This document shows, piece after piece, positions 21,615 through 29,932 of a stretch of DNA of 31,888 nt (its first letter is position 1; the number at the start of each line of letters is the position of its first letter). The notes under the pieces are model-generated. The model did not search any database. It was not told the DNA's origin and saw nothing but the letters and a program-made list of their open reading frames with translations. The stretch is from assembly GCA_037444005.1 (NCBI GenBank), contig JBBING010000021.1:1-31888 (forward strand), in the 5' to 3' direction. The position numbers and the translations under genes were made by a program. This DNA comes from DATLZC01 sp037444005 (GTDB taxonomy: Bacteria > Chloroflexota > Dehalococcoidia > DSTF01 > JACRBR01).

Positions 21615-22895
21615 TCAGGCGACGAGGCTGAGCGGGTGCTCCAAGAACCGCGCAATGTCCGTGAGGAACCGCGCACCCTGGGCGCCGTCGGTCACCCGGT
21701 GGTCGGCCGAGAGGGCCAGCTTCATCATCTCCCGGATGACCACCTGGCCGTCCCGAGCCACTGGCTTCGGCGTGATGGCGCCTACGCCGAGGATGGCCGT
21801 CTGCGGCGGCTGGATGATGCCGATGAGCGTCTCCACCCCGTAGGCGCCCAGGTTCGTGATCGTAAAGGTGCCCGACGTGAGCTCCTCGGAACGCAGGCCG
21901 CCCTGGCGCGCGCGCTCCGCCAGGCTGCGGGATTCGCGCGCGATCTGGCCGAGGGACTTTCTCGCAACGTCCAGGAGCGCCGGCGCGATGAGCCCGTCCT
22001 CCAGGGCGATCGCGATGCACACATTGATGGCCTCGTGACGGCGAATCTCGCCGTCCACGAACCACGAGTTGAAGATGGGATGCGCCTCGAGGGCGCGCGC
22101 CACGGCCTTCACGATGAGGTCGTTCACCGTCACACGGCTGGCCTCGTCCGCGAACGCGTTGATCTCGTTTCGCATCCGCTGGGCCTCGGTCATGTCCACG
22201 TCGAGCGTCAGGTAGTAGTGCGGCGCCTCTCGCTTGCTCGCCGCCATGTTCCGGGCGATGGCCTGCCGCATACGGCTCATGGCGACGACCTCCACGCCGG
22301 CTGGCGCTGCGGGCGCGGCGGGTGCGGCGACGGGAGCCGCCTCGGGAGCAGGTCGCGGCGCCTCGGCCGCTGCGCGCTGCGCGGCGAACGCCTCGACGTC
22401 GCGGCGGACGATGCGCCCGTCGGGGCCGGTGCCGCGGATCTGGGTCAGGTCGACGCCGAGCTCCTGTGCGAGCTTGCGAGCCAGGGGGGAGGCGCGCACC
22501 CGTCCGTCGCCGGCCGTCGGAGCCGCCGGCGTCGGAGCCGGCGCCTCCGCCACCGCCGTTGGCGACTCCGCCCGCTCGGCTTCGGGCGCGGCCGCTGTCG
22601 CCGCGGTCGGCGCCTTCTGCTGGGGCGCCGCCCCCACGTACGCCGAGATGTCCTCGTCGGGCGCGCCGATGATGGCGATGACCGTGCCGACGGGCACGGT
22701 GTCTCCTTCGTTCACCAGGGCCTTGCGGAAGACGCCGCCTTCGAACGCCTCGATCTCGACGTTCGCCTTGTCGGTCTCGATCTCGGCGATGATCTCACCG
22801 CGCTCGACGGGGTTGCCCTCCTTCTTGAGCCAGCGGAGGATGGTTCCCTCCTTCATCTCCGCGCCCATCTGGGGCATCACGACTTCGAACGCCAT
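21615..22895 (-). CDS. pdhC: Dihydrolipoamide acetyltransferase (E2 of pyruvate dehydrogenase)
   Basis: 426 aa core enzyme that moves the acetyl group from lipoyl to CoA. ATG 22895 has AAGGAGG 6 bases upstream; the frame upstream of it is not coding. Domains: one lipoyl domain (about 1-78) with the lipoylated Lys in EIETDKANVEIE, an Ala/Pro/Glu-rich linker (about 85-130), a peripheral subunit-binding domain (ASPLARKLAQELGVDLTQIRG), a second Ala/Pro linker, then the catalytic domain ending with the active-site DHRVTDGAQGARFL. Last gene of the lipB-to-pdhC operon, 11 bases after pdhB. Oxo-acid specificity (pyruvate vs branched chain) is inferred from the E1 genes. Confidence 0.92.
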   Translation of the reverse strand: MAFEVVMPQMGAEMKEGTILRWLKKEGNPVERGEIIAEIETDKANVEIEAFEGGVFRKALVNEGDTVPVGTVIAIIGAPDEDISAYVGAAPQQKAPTAATAAAPEAERAESPTAVAEAPAPTPAAPTAGDGRVRASPLARKLAQELGVDLTQIRGTGPDGRIVRRDVEAFAAQRAAAEAPRPAPEAAPVAAPAAPAAPAGVEVVAMSRMRQAIARNMAASKREAPHYYLTLDVDMTEAQRMRNEINAFADEASRVTVNDLIVKAVARALEAHPIFNSWFVDGEIRRHEAINVCIAIALEDGLIAPALLDVARKSLGQIARESRSLAERARQGGLRSEELTSGTFTITNLGAYGVETLIGIIQPPQTAILGVGAITPKPVARDGQVVIREMMKLALSADHRVTDGAQGARFLTDIARFLEHPLSLVA

Positions 22896-22906
22896 GGGCC
22901 GCCTCC

Positions 22907-23881
22907 TTACAGCATCGCGAGGACCGCGTCGACGATCTGCGGTTCGTTGGGGAGCGCCGCGTATTCCATCGTCCGGTTGTACGGCATCGGCACGTCGGCG
23001 CCGCACACCCGGGCGACCGGCGCGTCGAGGTCGTCGAAGCACTGCTCCATGATGATGCTCGCGATCTCGCCGGCGAAGCCGCCGAACTTCCAGTCGTCCT
23101 CGACGACAACGGCGCGGTGGGTTTTGCGCACCGACGCCACGATGGCGTCGACGTCGAGGGGGCGCAGCGTCCGCAGGTTGAGCACCTCGGCCTCGATCTC
23201 GTGGTCGCGAGCGAGCATCTCCGCCGCGCGATACGCCTGGTGGACGCTTCCCGAGTAGCCGACGATGGTGACGTCCGACCCGGGGCGGAAGACCTCCGCC
23301 TGCCCGAACGGGATGGTGTAGGGCTCTTCGGGAACCTCGCCCTTCGAGCCGTAGAGGGCGGTGTGCTCGATGAAGATCACCGGGTTCTCGTCCCGGAAGG
23401 CCTGCAAGAGCAGGCCTTTGGCGTCGTACGGCGTCGACGGGACCACGACCTTGAGCCCGGGGACGTGGGCGTACCAGCCTTCGAGGCTGTGGGAATGTTG
23501 CGCCGCGAGCTGGGCGCCGGCTCCGCTGGCCATCCGGATGACGACGGGCACGTTGATCTGGCCGCCGGACATGTAATACAGCTTCGCGGCGTTGTTCACG
23601 ATCTGGTCGATGGCGAGAAAGCTGAAGTTGATGGTCATGAGCTCGACCATCGGCCGCAGTCCGCCCATGGCCGCGCCGATGCCGCAGCCCACCACCACGG
23701 ACTCCGCGATAGGCGTGTCGCGCACGCGCTCCTCCCCGAACTCCTCGAGCAGCCCGCGGGTGACGGCGTAGGAGCCGCCGTAGGCGCCGATGTCTTCGCC
23801 CATCAGGACGACCCGGTCGTCCGTGAGGAGCATGTGGCGCAGCGCCTGGCGTAAGGCCTCGCGAAACGTGATCTCAGGCAT
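22907..23881 (-). CDS. pdhB: Pyruvate dehydrogenase E1 beta subunit
   Basis: 324 aa, usual length for E1 beta. It contains the TPP-binding Glu region (RVRDTPIAESVVVGCGIGAA), the central PVVIRMASGAGAQLAAQHSH segment, and the transketolase C-terminal domain (GYSGSVHQAYRAAEMLA, LNLRTLRPLDVDAIVASV). With PdhA it decarboxylates the oxo acid and reductively acetylates the E2 lipoyl group. Its ATG overlaps the pdhA stop region by 8 bases, implying coupled translation; AAGGAGG sits 6 bases before the ATG. Branched-chain or acetoin dehydrogenases are close relatives, so the substrate is a strong guess rather than proven. Confidence 0.9.
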   Translation of the reverse strand: MPEITFREALRQALRHMLLTDDRVVLMGEDIGAYGGSYAVTRGLLEEFGEERVRDTPIAESVVVGCGIGAAMGGLRPMVELMTINFSFLAIDQIVNNAAKLYYMSGGQINVPVVIRMASGAGAQLAAQHSHSLEGWYAHVPGLKVVVPSTPYDAKGLLLQAFRDENPVIFIEHTALYGSKGEVPEEPYTIPFGQAEVFRPGSDVTIVGYSGSVHQAYRAAEMLARDHEIEAEVLNLRTLRPLDVDAIVASVRKTHRAVVVEDDWKFGGFAGEIASIIMEQCFDDLDAPVARVCGADVPMPYNRTMEYAALPNEPQIVDAVLAML

Positions 23882-24881
23882 CGCCGGCCTCCTTGTACAC
23901 GTACCGGTAGAGGTCCTCGACGCGAGGCTCCGGGCTTTCGTCGGCGAATTGCGCGGCGTCCTGCACGACCTCCTCCACCTCCGCCGCGATCTGCGAGAAG
24001 GTCCCTTCGTCCAGCAGACCCGCGGCGAGCGCCGCGTCGTGGAACCGGCGGACGGGGTCGCTTTTCTTGTACTCCTCCACCTCCTGCTTCGATCGGTAGA
24101 ACTCCGGGTCGGCCATGGAGTGGCCCCGATAGCGATACGTCATCGCTTCGACGAACGCGGGTCCCTGCCCGGAGCGGACGTGCTCGGCCGCGCGGCGCGT
24201 GGCGTCCAGCACCGCGAGGAGGTCCATGCCGTCGACGCGCTCGGCCGGCATGTTGTAGGCGAGGGCGCGCTTCCAGATTTCCGGCTCGGCCGAGACCTTC
24301 CGGCTGTCGGTGCCCATGGCGTAGAGGTTGTTCTCGCAGATGAACAGCACGGGGAGCTTCCAGACCGACGCGAGGTTGAGCGACTCGTGGAACTCCCCTC
24401 CGTTGACCGAACCGTCGCCGAAGAACGTGAACACGATCCGGCCGTTCCTCAGGTACTTCGACGCGAAGGCGAGCCCGCAGGCGAGCGGGAGGTGTCCGCC
24501 CACGATGGCGTAGCCCCCCATGAAGTGGCGGGAGACATCGAACAGGTGCATCGAGCCGCCGCGGCCGCGGCTCACGCCCGTTTCCTTGGCGTAGAGCTCG
24601 GCCATCAGCGCCCGCGGGTCGCAGCCCCGCGCGAGCGCGTGGCCGTGCTCGCGATAGTGCGACACGACGTAGTCGTCGGGGCTGGCGACGGCGAGCGCAC
24701 CCACGGCCACGGCTTCCTGCCCGATGTACAGATGCAGGAAGCCGCGGATTTTCTGGCGGGCGTAGCTCTCCGCGGCCTTCTCCTCGAAGCGGCGGATGAG
24801 CAACATCTGCCGCAGGAACTGGCGGGCCGTCGCCGCGTCCAGTTCGCGGCCGGCGGCCGCGGTCGTCAGCGATTTCGCCAT
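23874..24881 (-). CDS. pdhA: Pyruvate dehydrogenase E1 alpha subunit
   Basis: 335 aa. The thiamine-diphosphate motif starts at GDGSVNGGEFHESLN and ends at ICENN, the classic GDG-x(about 26)-NN arrangement. It also has RFEEKAAESYARQKIRGFLH, GRGGSMHLFD and the conserved loop YRYRGHSMADPEFYR. The ribosome site GGGAGGTG lies just upstream of ATG 24881. Preceded by lpdA (23 bases) and overlapping pdhB by 8 bases. The E1alpha/E1beta two-gene form is typical of Gram-positive and Chloroflexota complexes, unlike the single-chain E1 of enterobacteria. Confidence 0.92.
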   Translation of the reverse strand: MAKSLTTAAAGRELDAATARQFLRQMLLIRRFEEKAAESYARQKIRGFLHLYIGQEAVAVGALAVASPDDYVVSHYREHGHALARGCDPRALMAELYAKETGVSRGRGGSMHLFDVSRHFMGGYAIVGGHLPLACGLAFASKYLRNGRIVFTFFGDGSVNGGEFHESLNLASVWKLPVLFICENNLYAMGTDSRKVSAEPEIWKRALAYNMPAERVDGMDLLAVLDATRRAAEHVRSGQGPAFVEAMTYRYRGHSMADPEFYRSKQEVEEYKKSDPVRRFHDAALAAGLLDEGTFSQIAAEVEEVVQDAAQFADESPEPRVEDLYRYVYKEAGDA

Positions 24882-24904
24882 AGCGGCACCTCCCTTCCTC
24901 GCCC

Positions 24905-26287
24905 TCAGTCGATGAAGTGGATGGCCTCCCCATCCACGGCCAGCGCCGCTTCCTTGACAGCCTCCGAGAGCGTCGGGTGCGCGTGGACGACCCAGCCGAG
25001 CTCCCGAGGCGTGCTCTCGAGGGTGAGGCCCAGCGTCGCTTCCGCGAGCAACTCCGTGGCGTCGGGGCCCACGAGGTGGACGCCGAGGATCTCGCCCGTC
25101 GCGGCGTCGGCCACGACCTTGATCATGCCGTCGGTGTGCTCGGTGGCCACGGCCTTCCCGTTGGCCCGGAACGGGAACCGTCCGACCCTGACGTCGTGGC
25201 CGCGCTCCCGGGCTTGCGCCTCTGTGAGGCCGACACTGCCTACTTGCGGCTGGCAGTACGTCGCCCGGGGCATCTTCTCGTACTCGAGCGGCGGCGGCTG
25301 CAATCCCGCCAGCCGTTCGACCACGTACACGCCCATGGCCGACGCCACGTGCGCGAGCATGAGCCGGCCGGTCACGTCGCCGATGGCGTACACGCCGGGG
25401 GCCGTGGTCCGCAGCTCGTCGTCGACCTTCACCCAGCCGCGGTCGGTCTCGACGCCCACGGCGTCGAGGCCGAGGTCTTCGGTGTTTGGCTGAAATCCGA
25501 CGCCCATCAGGACCTTATCGGCCTCGACCGCCTCGTCTTTGCCCCCCGCCGAGAAGCGGACGGTGGCGCCGCCTTTGCCTCGTTCGACTGCGGCGACCCG
25601 CGCGCCCGTGCGGAACGCGATGCCCTGCTTCTTGAAGGCGCGCTCCACCTGCGCGCTCACGTCCGCGTCCTCCAGCGGCAGGAGATGGTCGAGCATCTCC
25701 AGGATGGTCACTTCGGCGCCGTAGGCGCGCCAGTAGTACGCGAACTCGCACCCGATGGGCCCGCCTCCGACGATGACCACGCGCTGCGGCGTCTCGCGAA
25801 GCTCCAACGCCTCCCGGCTGGTCAGGACGACCTCGCCGTCCACCTCGACGCCGGGGAGCGACCGCGGCCGCGCTCCCGTCGCGATGATGACGGTGTCGCC
25901 GCGCACCTCCTGGCCGTCGACGGCGATGATGCCTGCGCCCGTAAGCTTGCCGGAGCCCTGAATCAAGGTGACGCCGCGCTTCTGCAAGAGGAACTCGACG
26001 CCGCTCACCATGCGGTCGACGACCTTCCGGCTGCGGTCGACGGCTTTGGCGGGGTCGAGGCGCAGGTTGTCGTAGGCGATGCCCCAGGTGTCGCCCTGCC
26101 GCACGAGGTTGACGATCTCCGCGTTCCAGAGGAGGGCCTTGCTGGGAATGCAGCCCCAGTTCAGGCAGAGCCCCCCGACGCGGTCCCGTTCGACGAGGGC
26201 GGTTCGCATGCCGAGCTGGGCCGCCCGAAGCGCAGCGACGTAGCCGCCCGGGCCCCCACCGATGATGACGACGTCGAAATCGGACAT
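24905..26287 (-). CDS. lpdA: Dihydrolipoamide dehydrogenase (E3)
   Basis: 460 aa FAD enzyme that reoxidises dihydrolipoyl groups with NAD. The start ATG 26287 gives MSDFDVVIIGGGPGGYVAAL, with GAGGAAG just upstream; the open frame continues to 26971 but that part is the shadow of lipA. FAD motif GGGPGGYVAALRAAQLG, redox disulfide GGLCLNWGCIPSKALL, NAD motif VIVGGGPIGCEFAYYW, second FAD motif GVYAIGDVTGRLMLAHVAS, and the C-terminal catalytic His-Glu pair HAHPTLSEAVKEA. All functional residues are present. It lies between lipA (17 bases) and pdhA (23 bases). Confidence 0.96.
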   Translation of the reverse strand: MSDFDVVIIGGGPGGYVAALRAAQLGMRTALVERDRVGGLCLNWGCIPSKALLWNAEIVNLVRQGDTWGIAYDNLRLDPAKAVDRSRKVVDRMVSGVEFLLQKRGVTLIQGSGKLTGAGIIAVDGQEVRGDTVIIATGARPRSLPGVEVDGEVVLTSREALELRETPQRVVIVGGGPIGCEFAYYWRAYGAEVTILEMLDHLLPLEDADVSAQVERAFKKQGIAFRTGARVAAVERGKGGATVRFSAGGKDEAVEADKVLMGVGFQPNTEDLGLDAVGVETDRGWVKVDDELRTTAPGVYAIGDVTGRLMLAHVASAMGVYVVERLAGLQPPPLEYEKMPRATYCQPQVGSVGLTEAQARERGHDVRVGRFPFRANGKAVATEHTDGMIKVVADAATGEILGVHLVGPDATELLAEATLGLTLESTPRELGWVVHAHPTLSEAVKEAALAVDGEAIHFID

Positions 26288-26304
26288 GGGCTTCCTCGTT
26301 CCCC

Positions 26305-27177
26305 TCAGCGGAGCGGCAGCGCCTGCCGCTCCGCGTGGTAGCTGCTGCGCACCAGCGGCCCCGCCTCGACGTGCCCGATGCCCAGCCGGCGGCCCTCTTC
26401 CCGGAACGCCTCGTACTCCTCCGGCGCGTAATAGCGCTGCACCGGAAGATGCTTCACGGTCGGCCGCAGATACTGCCCGATGGTGACGATGTCGACTCCG
26501 GCGTCGCGCAGGTCCCGCATGACTGCGAAGACCTCCTCGACCGTCTCGCCGAGCCCAACCATGAGCCCGGACTTCGTGAGCATGCCGGGCGCGAGGCGCT
26601 TCGCCCGGGCGAGGAGCTCCAATGAGCGCTCGTATCGCGCCTTGAACCGGACCGTGGGATACAGCCGGGGCACCGTCTCGACGTTGTGGTTGAGCACGAA
26701 CGGCTGCGCTTCGACCACGGTCCGGAGCGCGTCCCAGTTTCCCATGAAGTCCGGGATGAGCACTTCGACGCGCGTCTGCGGACAGCGGTACCGGATGGCG
26801 CGGATGCAGCGGGCGAAGACCTCCGCCCCGCCGTCCGGCTGGTCGTCGCGGTTGACCGACGTGATGACGCAGTAGTCGAGCCCGAGCAGCTCCACGGCGC
26901 GGGCCAGCCGCAGGGGTTCGAGCTCGTCGATGGGCCCCGGCCGGCCGGACGTGACGGCGCAGAAGCCGCACGCCCGCGTGCAGACGTCACCGAGGATCAT
27001 GAACGTAGCGGTGCCGGCGTTCCAGCATTCGCCGATGTTCGGGCACCGCGCCTCTTCGCAGACGGTGTGGAGGCCGTGTTCACGCATCAAGGTCTTCAGC
27101 GCGTGAAAACGCTCTCCCGCCGGGAATCGGACCTTGAGCCAGCCGGGGAGCCGCTGCGCCGGGCGGATCGCCGTCAT
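26305..27177 (-). CDS. lipA: Lipoyl synthase
   Basis: Radical SAM enzyme that inserts two sulfurs into octanoyl groups on lipoyl domains. 290 aa. The auxiliary cluster cysteines are CEEARCPNIGEC (near residue 40), the radical SAM cluster CTRACGFC (near 66), and the terminal cluster-ligand motif RSSYHAE is present. ATG 27177 overlaps the lipB stop by 4 bases (ATGA) and has AAGGAG 6 bases upstream; the frame beyond it is not coding. Together with lipB it completes endogenous lipoate assembly next to the protein that uses it. Confidence 0.97.
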   Translation of the reverse strand: MTAIRPAQRLPGWLKVRFPAGERFHALKTLMREHGLHTVCEEARCPNIGECWNAGTATFMILGDVCTRACGFCAVTSGRPGPIDELEPLRLARAVELLGLDYCVITSVNRDDQPDGGAEVFARCIRAIRYRCPQTRVEVLIPDFMGNWDALRTVVEAQPFVLNHNVETVPRLYPTVRFKARYERSLELLARAKRLAPGMLTKSGLMVGLGETVEEVFAVMRDLRDAGVDIVTIGQYLRPTVKHLPVQRYYAPEEYEAFREEGRRLGIGHVEAGPLVRSSYHAERQALPLR

Positions 27178-27860
27178 GTCGAGCTCCTTCCGGCGCTGGC
27201 CGCCGCCCGCGCGAGCCCTGTCGGACGTTCCCAGCCGAAGTGACGCCGGAACGCCTCCTCGACGCGGTCGGCCACGTCGTCCAGGTCTACCGAGCGCCCC
27301 AGCAGTCGTTCGAGCGAGGTGACCGTGACGCCCGGGAGCCCGCACGGGACGATGCGGTCGAAATACGAGAGGTCGGTGGTGACGTTGAGAGCGAAGCCGT
27401 GCAGGCTGACGCCCTTCGAGATGCGAACGCCGATGGCCGCGATCTTGGCGCCGTCGACCCACGCGCCCGGGTATCCTTCGCGGCGTCCGGCCGCGACGCC
27501 GTAGGCTGCGAGCGCGGCGATCAGCGTCTCTTCGAGCCGCCGCACGTAGGCGGCAGGACCGAGGCCGCGCTCTCGCAGGTTCAGGATGGGATAGCCGACG
27601 AGCTGGCCCGGGCCGTGGAATGTCACGTCGCCGCCGCGGTCGACGCGAAAGACCTCAGCGCCCAGGGCCCGCAGGGCGGCTTCGGGCGCGAGCAGGTGCT
27701 CATCCCGCGCCCGCGCCCCGAGGGTGTAGGTCGGCGGGTGTTCCAGAAGGATCAGGCGTTCGGGTCCGCCGTTGCGGACGTCTTCGGCTAACCGGCGCTG
27801 GAGCTCCCACGCAGCCGCATACGCCATTCGACCCGGGCGCAGGACCATGGAGCGGGTCAT
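27174..27860 (-). CDS. lipB: Octanoyl-ACP:protein N-octanoyltransferase
   Basis: 228 aa enzyme that moves octanoyl from ACP to the lipoyl-domain lysine. Motifs: RGGDVTFHGPGQLVGYPIL (about 75-93), GAKIAAIGVRISKG with the catalytic Lys, HGFALNVTTDLSYF, and IVPCGLPG with the catalytic Cys. The start ATG 27860 has GAGG 9 bases upstream; ATG 27848 is an alternative. First gene of the six-gene unit reaching pdhC, coupled to lipA by ATGA. Confidence 0.95.
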   Translation of the reverse strand: MTRSMVLRPGRMAYAAAWELQRRLAEDVRNGGPERLILLEHPPTYTLGARARDEHLLAPEAALRALGAEVFRVDRGGDVTFHGPGQLVGYPILNLRERGLGPAAYVRRLEETLIAALAAYGVAAGRREGYPGAWVDGAKIAAIGVRISKGVSLHGFALNVTTDLSYFDRIVPCGLPGVTVTSLERLLGRSVDLDDVADRVEEAFRRHFGWERPTGLARAAASAGRSST

Positions 27861-27942
27861 GGGCCTGATCCTCTAGCCCGCCGTGGCGGGGACGTTCCGG
27901 CGCGGCGCCGGAGAACGAGGGGAGCCGTTCCCTGCACTCCCG

Positions 27943-27951
27943 ATCTTAGCA
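27943..27951 (-). promoter_or_regulatory. Candidate promoter of the lip-pdh operon
   Basis: TGCTAAGAT on the minus strand, an extended -10 (TGn-TAAGAT, -10 at 27948-27943). No -35 match. Predicted start near 27936, giving a leader of about 75 bases to lipB. It is the only promoter-like site seen upstream of the six genes. Confidence 0.45.
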
Positions 27952-28002
27952 CGCGGGGCTCGCTCGGCCCGCGGCGTGCCGTCGAGAGGTATCGTCGCGG
28001 CG

Positions 28003-28443
28003 CTAGGGCCCCGCGATCAGCGAATCCACGATCTTCGGCTTGCGGGTGATGGTGCGGCTCACCGGGCAGCGGCCCGCGATCTCCAGAAGCTTCGCCCGCT
28101 GGTCGTCGTCCAACTCACCGCGCAAGGCGATGCGGCGCTCGATGACCTCGATCCGGCCCGCCGCGTCCTTCTCGCAGTCCTCGCAGTCGTCGACGTGCCG
28201 CCGGTCGTGGGAGAGCTCGACGGCCACGTCCTCCAGGGGCCATCCCTTGCGACGCGCGTACATGAGCAGCGTCATGGCCGTGCAAGCGCCCAGCGCCCAC
28301 AGGAGCAAGTCGTACGGTCCCGGACCGAGGTCGTCGCCTCCCTGGTCCTCCGGTTCGTCCGCGACGCATGCGTGATGTCCGGCGGTGAGAAGCTGGGCGT
28401 AGGTGTAGTCCGGGAGGAACTGGACAGTGACGGTCGTGGTCAT
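28003..28443 (-). CDS. OsmC/Ohr-family protein
   Basis: 146 aa. Family members use two cysteines to reduce organic hydroperoxides. Both are present: ALGACTAMTLLMYARRKGWPL and the C-terminal CPVSRTI. A DCEDCEKD stretch in the middle (about 83-90) adds two more cysteines, which is not typical. The start ATG 28443 has GAGGAG 9 bases upstream. It lies upstream of lipB with a 142-base gap, so probably a separate unit. The exact subgroup (OsmC versus YhfA-like) is uncertain. Confidence 0.85.
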   Translation of the reverse strand: MTTTVTVQFLPDYTYAQLLTAGHHACVADEPEDQGGDDLGPGPYDLLLWALGACTAMTLLMYARRKGWPLEDVAVELSHDRRHVDDCEDCEKDAAGRIEVIERRIALRGELDDDQRAKLLEIAGRCPVSRTITRKPKIVDSLIAGP

Positions 28444-28500
28444 GCGATGCGTCTCCTCATAGGGGCGAGTCGTTCGTCATGCTCGGCGTACGCTCTCGCC

Positions 28501-28509
28501 ATCGTATCA
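28501..28509 (-). promoter_or_regulatory. Candidate osmC-family promoter
   Basis: TGATACGAT on the minus strand is an extended -10 (TACGAT at 28506-28501). No -35 match. Leader about 50 bases. Confidence 0.35.
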
Positions 28510-28543
28510 CGCGACCGGCGAAATCACGGCGCGCGGGGACAAA

Positions 28544-28575
28544 GGAAGAAGGCCGGTTCGGTCCGGCCTTCTTCC
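28544..28575 (-). terminator. Intrinsic terminator of the acidic-repeat gene
   Basis: Arms 28544-28556 and 28563-28575 pair perfectly over 13 bp with a 6-base loop. On the minus strand the descending arm ends CTTCTTCC and runs into TTTG, a U-rich tail. It lies about 40 bases after the stop of the gene at 28616. It would also insulate the OsmC-family gene downstream. Confidence 0.75.
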
Positions 28576-28615
28576 GCGCCAAGGTCCTGGGGGGATACGC
28601 GATTTCAGTAGGCGA

Positions 28616-29206
28616 TCAGTCGGTTTTGTCCTCGCCGCTATCCTCGTCGTCGTCTTGGTGACCGTTCTGGTCGTGATGGCCCGGGTTGTCGTCCCCGGCG
28701 TCAGCGTCCTCGCTGTCGTCGTCAGCGTCGTCGCAGTCCTTGCCGTGGCCTTCCTTGCCACGCTCGTGGTCCGCTGCGACCGACGGCACCCGGACGTCCA
28801 CGCAGCCCGGCGTCCGCACCACCTCGCACCCGTCGTGGTTCTCGCAGGCGGGGTTGTCCTCGTCCGGGATGCCCATAATCTCGCGGCGGCCGCTATCGTC
28901 ATCCTCGCCCTCGTCGGCGTCGTCGTCATCGGAACTCGCCGTTGGCGTCGCTTCGGGCGTCGCCGTGGCCTCTGGTGTCGCCGTCGCTTCCGGGGTCTCG
29001 GTCGCTTCCGGCGTTTCCGTCGCCTCGGCGGTCTCGGTGGCTTCGGGCGTCTCGGTCGCCTCGAGGGCGGCGAACTCGTCGTCGCCGGTCTGGAACAGGA
29101 TGTCCTGTGAAGCGAAGGTGCCTACCGCGGCCCCTGCTCCGATGATTCCGACCACGATGCCGACGATGGCCTTCTGACCCAACGCCAGAGACGGGAACAG
29201 CTTCAT
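28616..29206 (-). CDS. Secreted or surface acidic protein with TETPEA repeats, function unknown
   Basis: 196 aa from ATG 29206 (GAGGAGGT 5 bases upstream, an excellent site). One hydrophobic N-terminal segment (AIVGIVVGIIGAGAAVGTFA, residues 13-32) acts as signal anchor. It is followed by a six-residue repeat array of the ATETPE type (about 50-86), then a very acidic tail rich in Asp/Glu, with a CENHDGCEVV cysteine segment and a later KDCDD, and finally His/Asp/Gln-rich sequence (GHHDQNGHQDDDEDSG). The domain order suggests a wall-spanning Thr/Pro linker and a metal- or cation-binding acidic end, but no family is recognised. Own terminator downstream; monocistronic. Confidence 0.75.
   Translation of the reverse strand: MKLFPSLALGQKAIVGIVVGIIGAGAAVGTFASQDILFQTGDDEFAALEATETPEATETAEATETPEATETPEATATPEATATPEATPTASSDDDDADEGEDDDSGRREIMGIPDEDNPACENHDGCEVVRTPGCVDVRVPSVAADHERGKEGHGKDCDDADDDSEDADAGDDNPGHHDQNGHQDDDEDSGEDKTD
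28950..29057 (-). repeat. Six tandem 18-bp units encoding the TETPEA array
   Basis: Six degenerate copies of an 18-base unit starting GCYTC on the plus strand, in phase with the reading frame (six codons each). Differences are mostly at third positions, so the protein repeat is held by selection or is an older expansion. Confidence 0.75.
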
Positions 29207-29319
29207 CTGGCACCTCCTCGTGCGGATCCCTTCTCGCAGCAATCATCGGGTCTAACGGTGTTCGGCCGCGGGAAGATACGGGCGCGCCCGGTAAATCTTC
29301 GGTGGACGCGCCTGCACCC

Positions 29320-29847
29320 TCAAGCCTCGTCCGGGGGCGGGATCTCTTGCCGACGATGACCGTTGGCCCGCACGCAGACGTGACCTCCCGGATCGATGGA
29401 GACGCCGCACAGGAAGCACACAGGACGTCCCGCCGCGATGATGTCGTCGAGCCGGTGCGTGAGCGACGCCCCCTGGTCGGGCGTCATGTGGAAGATGAGC
29501 GCGGCGTCCTCGTCGTCGGGCTCCTCGATGTCGTAAATGAACAGAACGATGGTGTTGTCTTCCTCCGCATAGCCCATCCCGAGGCGTCCGGCCCTGAACT
29601 CGATGTCGGGCCTGTCGCCGACGGTGAAGCCCTCGGGTAGCGGCGCCGCGTCGGTGTCGGGACGGTCGAGTTGCTGGAGCATCTGCTTGAGGGCGATGGA
29701 CAGGGCCTGGAACTGCTCTTTCTCCATCCAGGCGACGGCACGCTCGCCCTCCTCGCCCAGCACGACCAGGCGAAACGTGCGGTGGCCCGGTTCGCCGAAG
29801 CTCTCGGCGTCGACGGCGCGAACGCGGCCGAGGTGTCGTGACGTCAT
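29320..29847 (-). CDS. DUF3090-type conserved protein
   Basis: 175 aa from ATG 29847, with GGAG 5 bases upstream; the frame to 29898 is not needed. It begins GRVRAVDAESFGEPGHRTFRL and ends with a zinc-ribbon-like CFLCGVSIDPGGHVCVRANGH (Cys pair, His, Cys). This layout matches the conserved hypothetical DUF3090 family known from Actinobacteria and Chloroflexi; function unknown. An acidic middle segment holds EEPDDEDAALIFHMT. Followed on the same strand by the repeat-protein gene after 113 bases in which I see no gene and no clear promoter. Confidence 0.7.
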   Translation of the reverse strand: MTSRHLGRVRAVDAESFGEPGHRTFRLVVLGEEGERAVAWMEKEQFQALSIALKQMLQQLDRPDTDAAPLPEGFTVGDRPDIEFRAGRLGMGYAEEDNTIVLFIYDIEEPDDEDAALIFHMTPDQGASLTHRLDDIIAAGRPVCFLCGVSIDPGGHVCVRANGHRRQEIPPPDEA

Positions 29848-29932
29848 CGCGGCTCCGGGCACTACAGGCGCGCCCACTCGTTCGGACGCGCGCCCCATGG
29901 TACCGCGGCCCGCACGACGACGATACGAGGGC

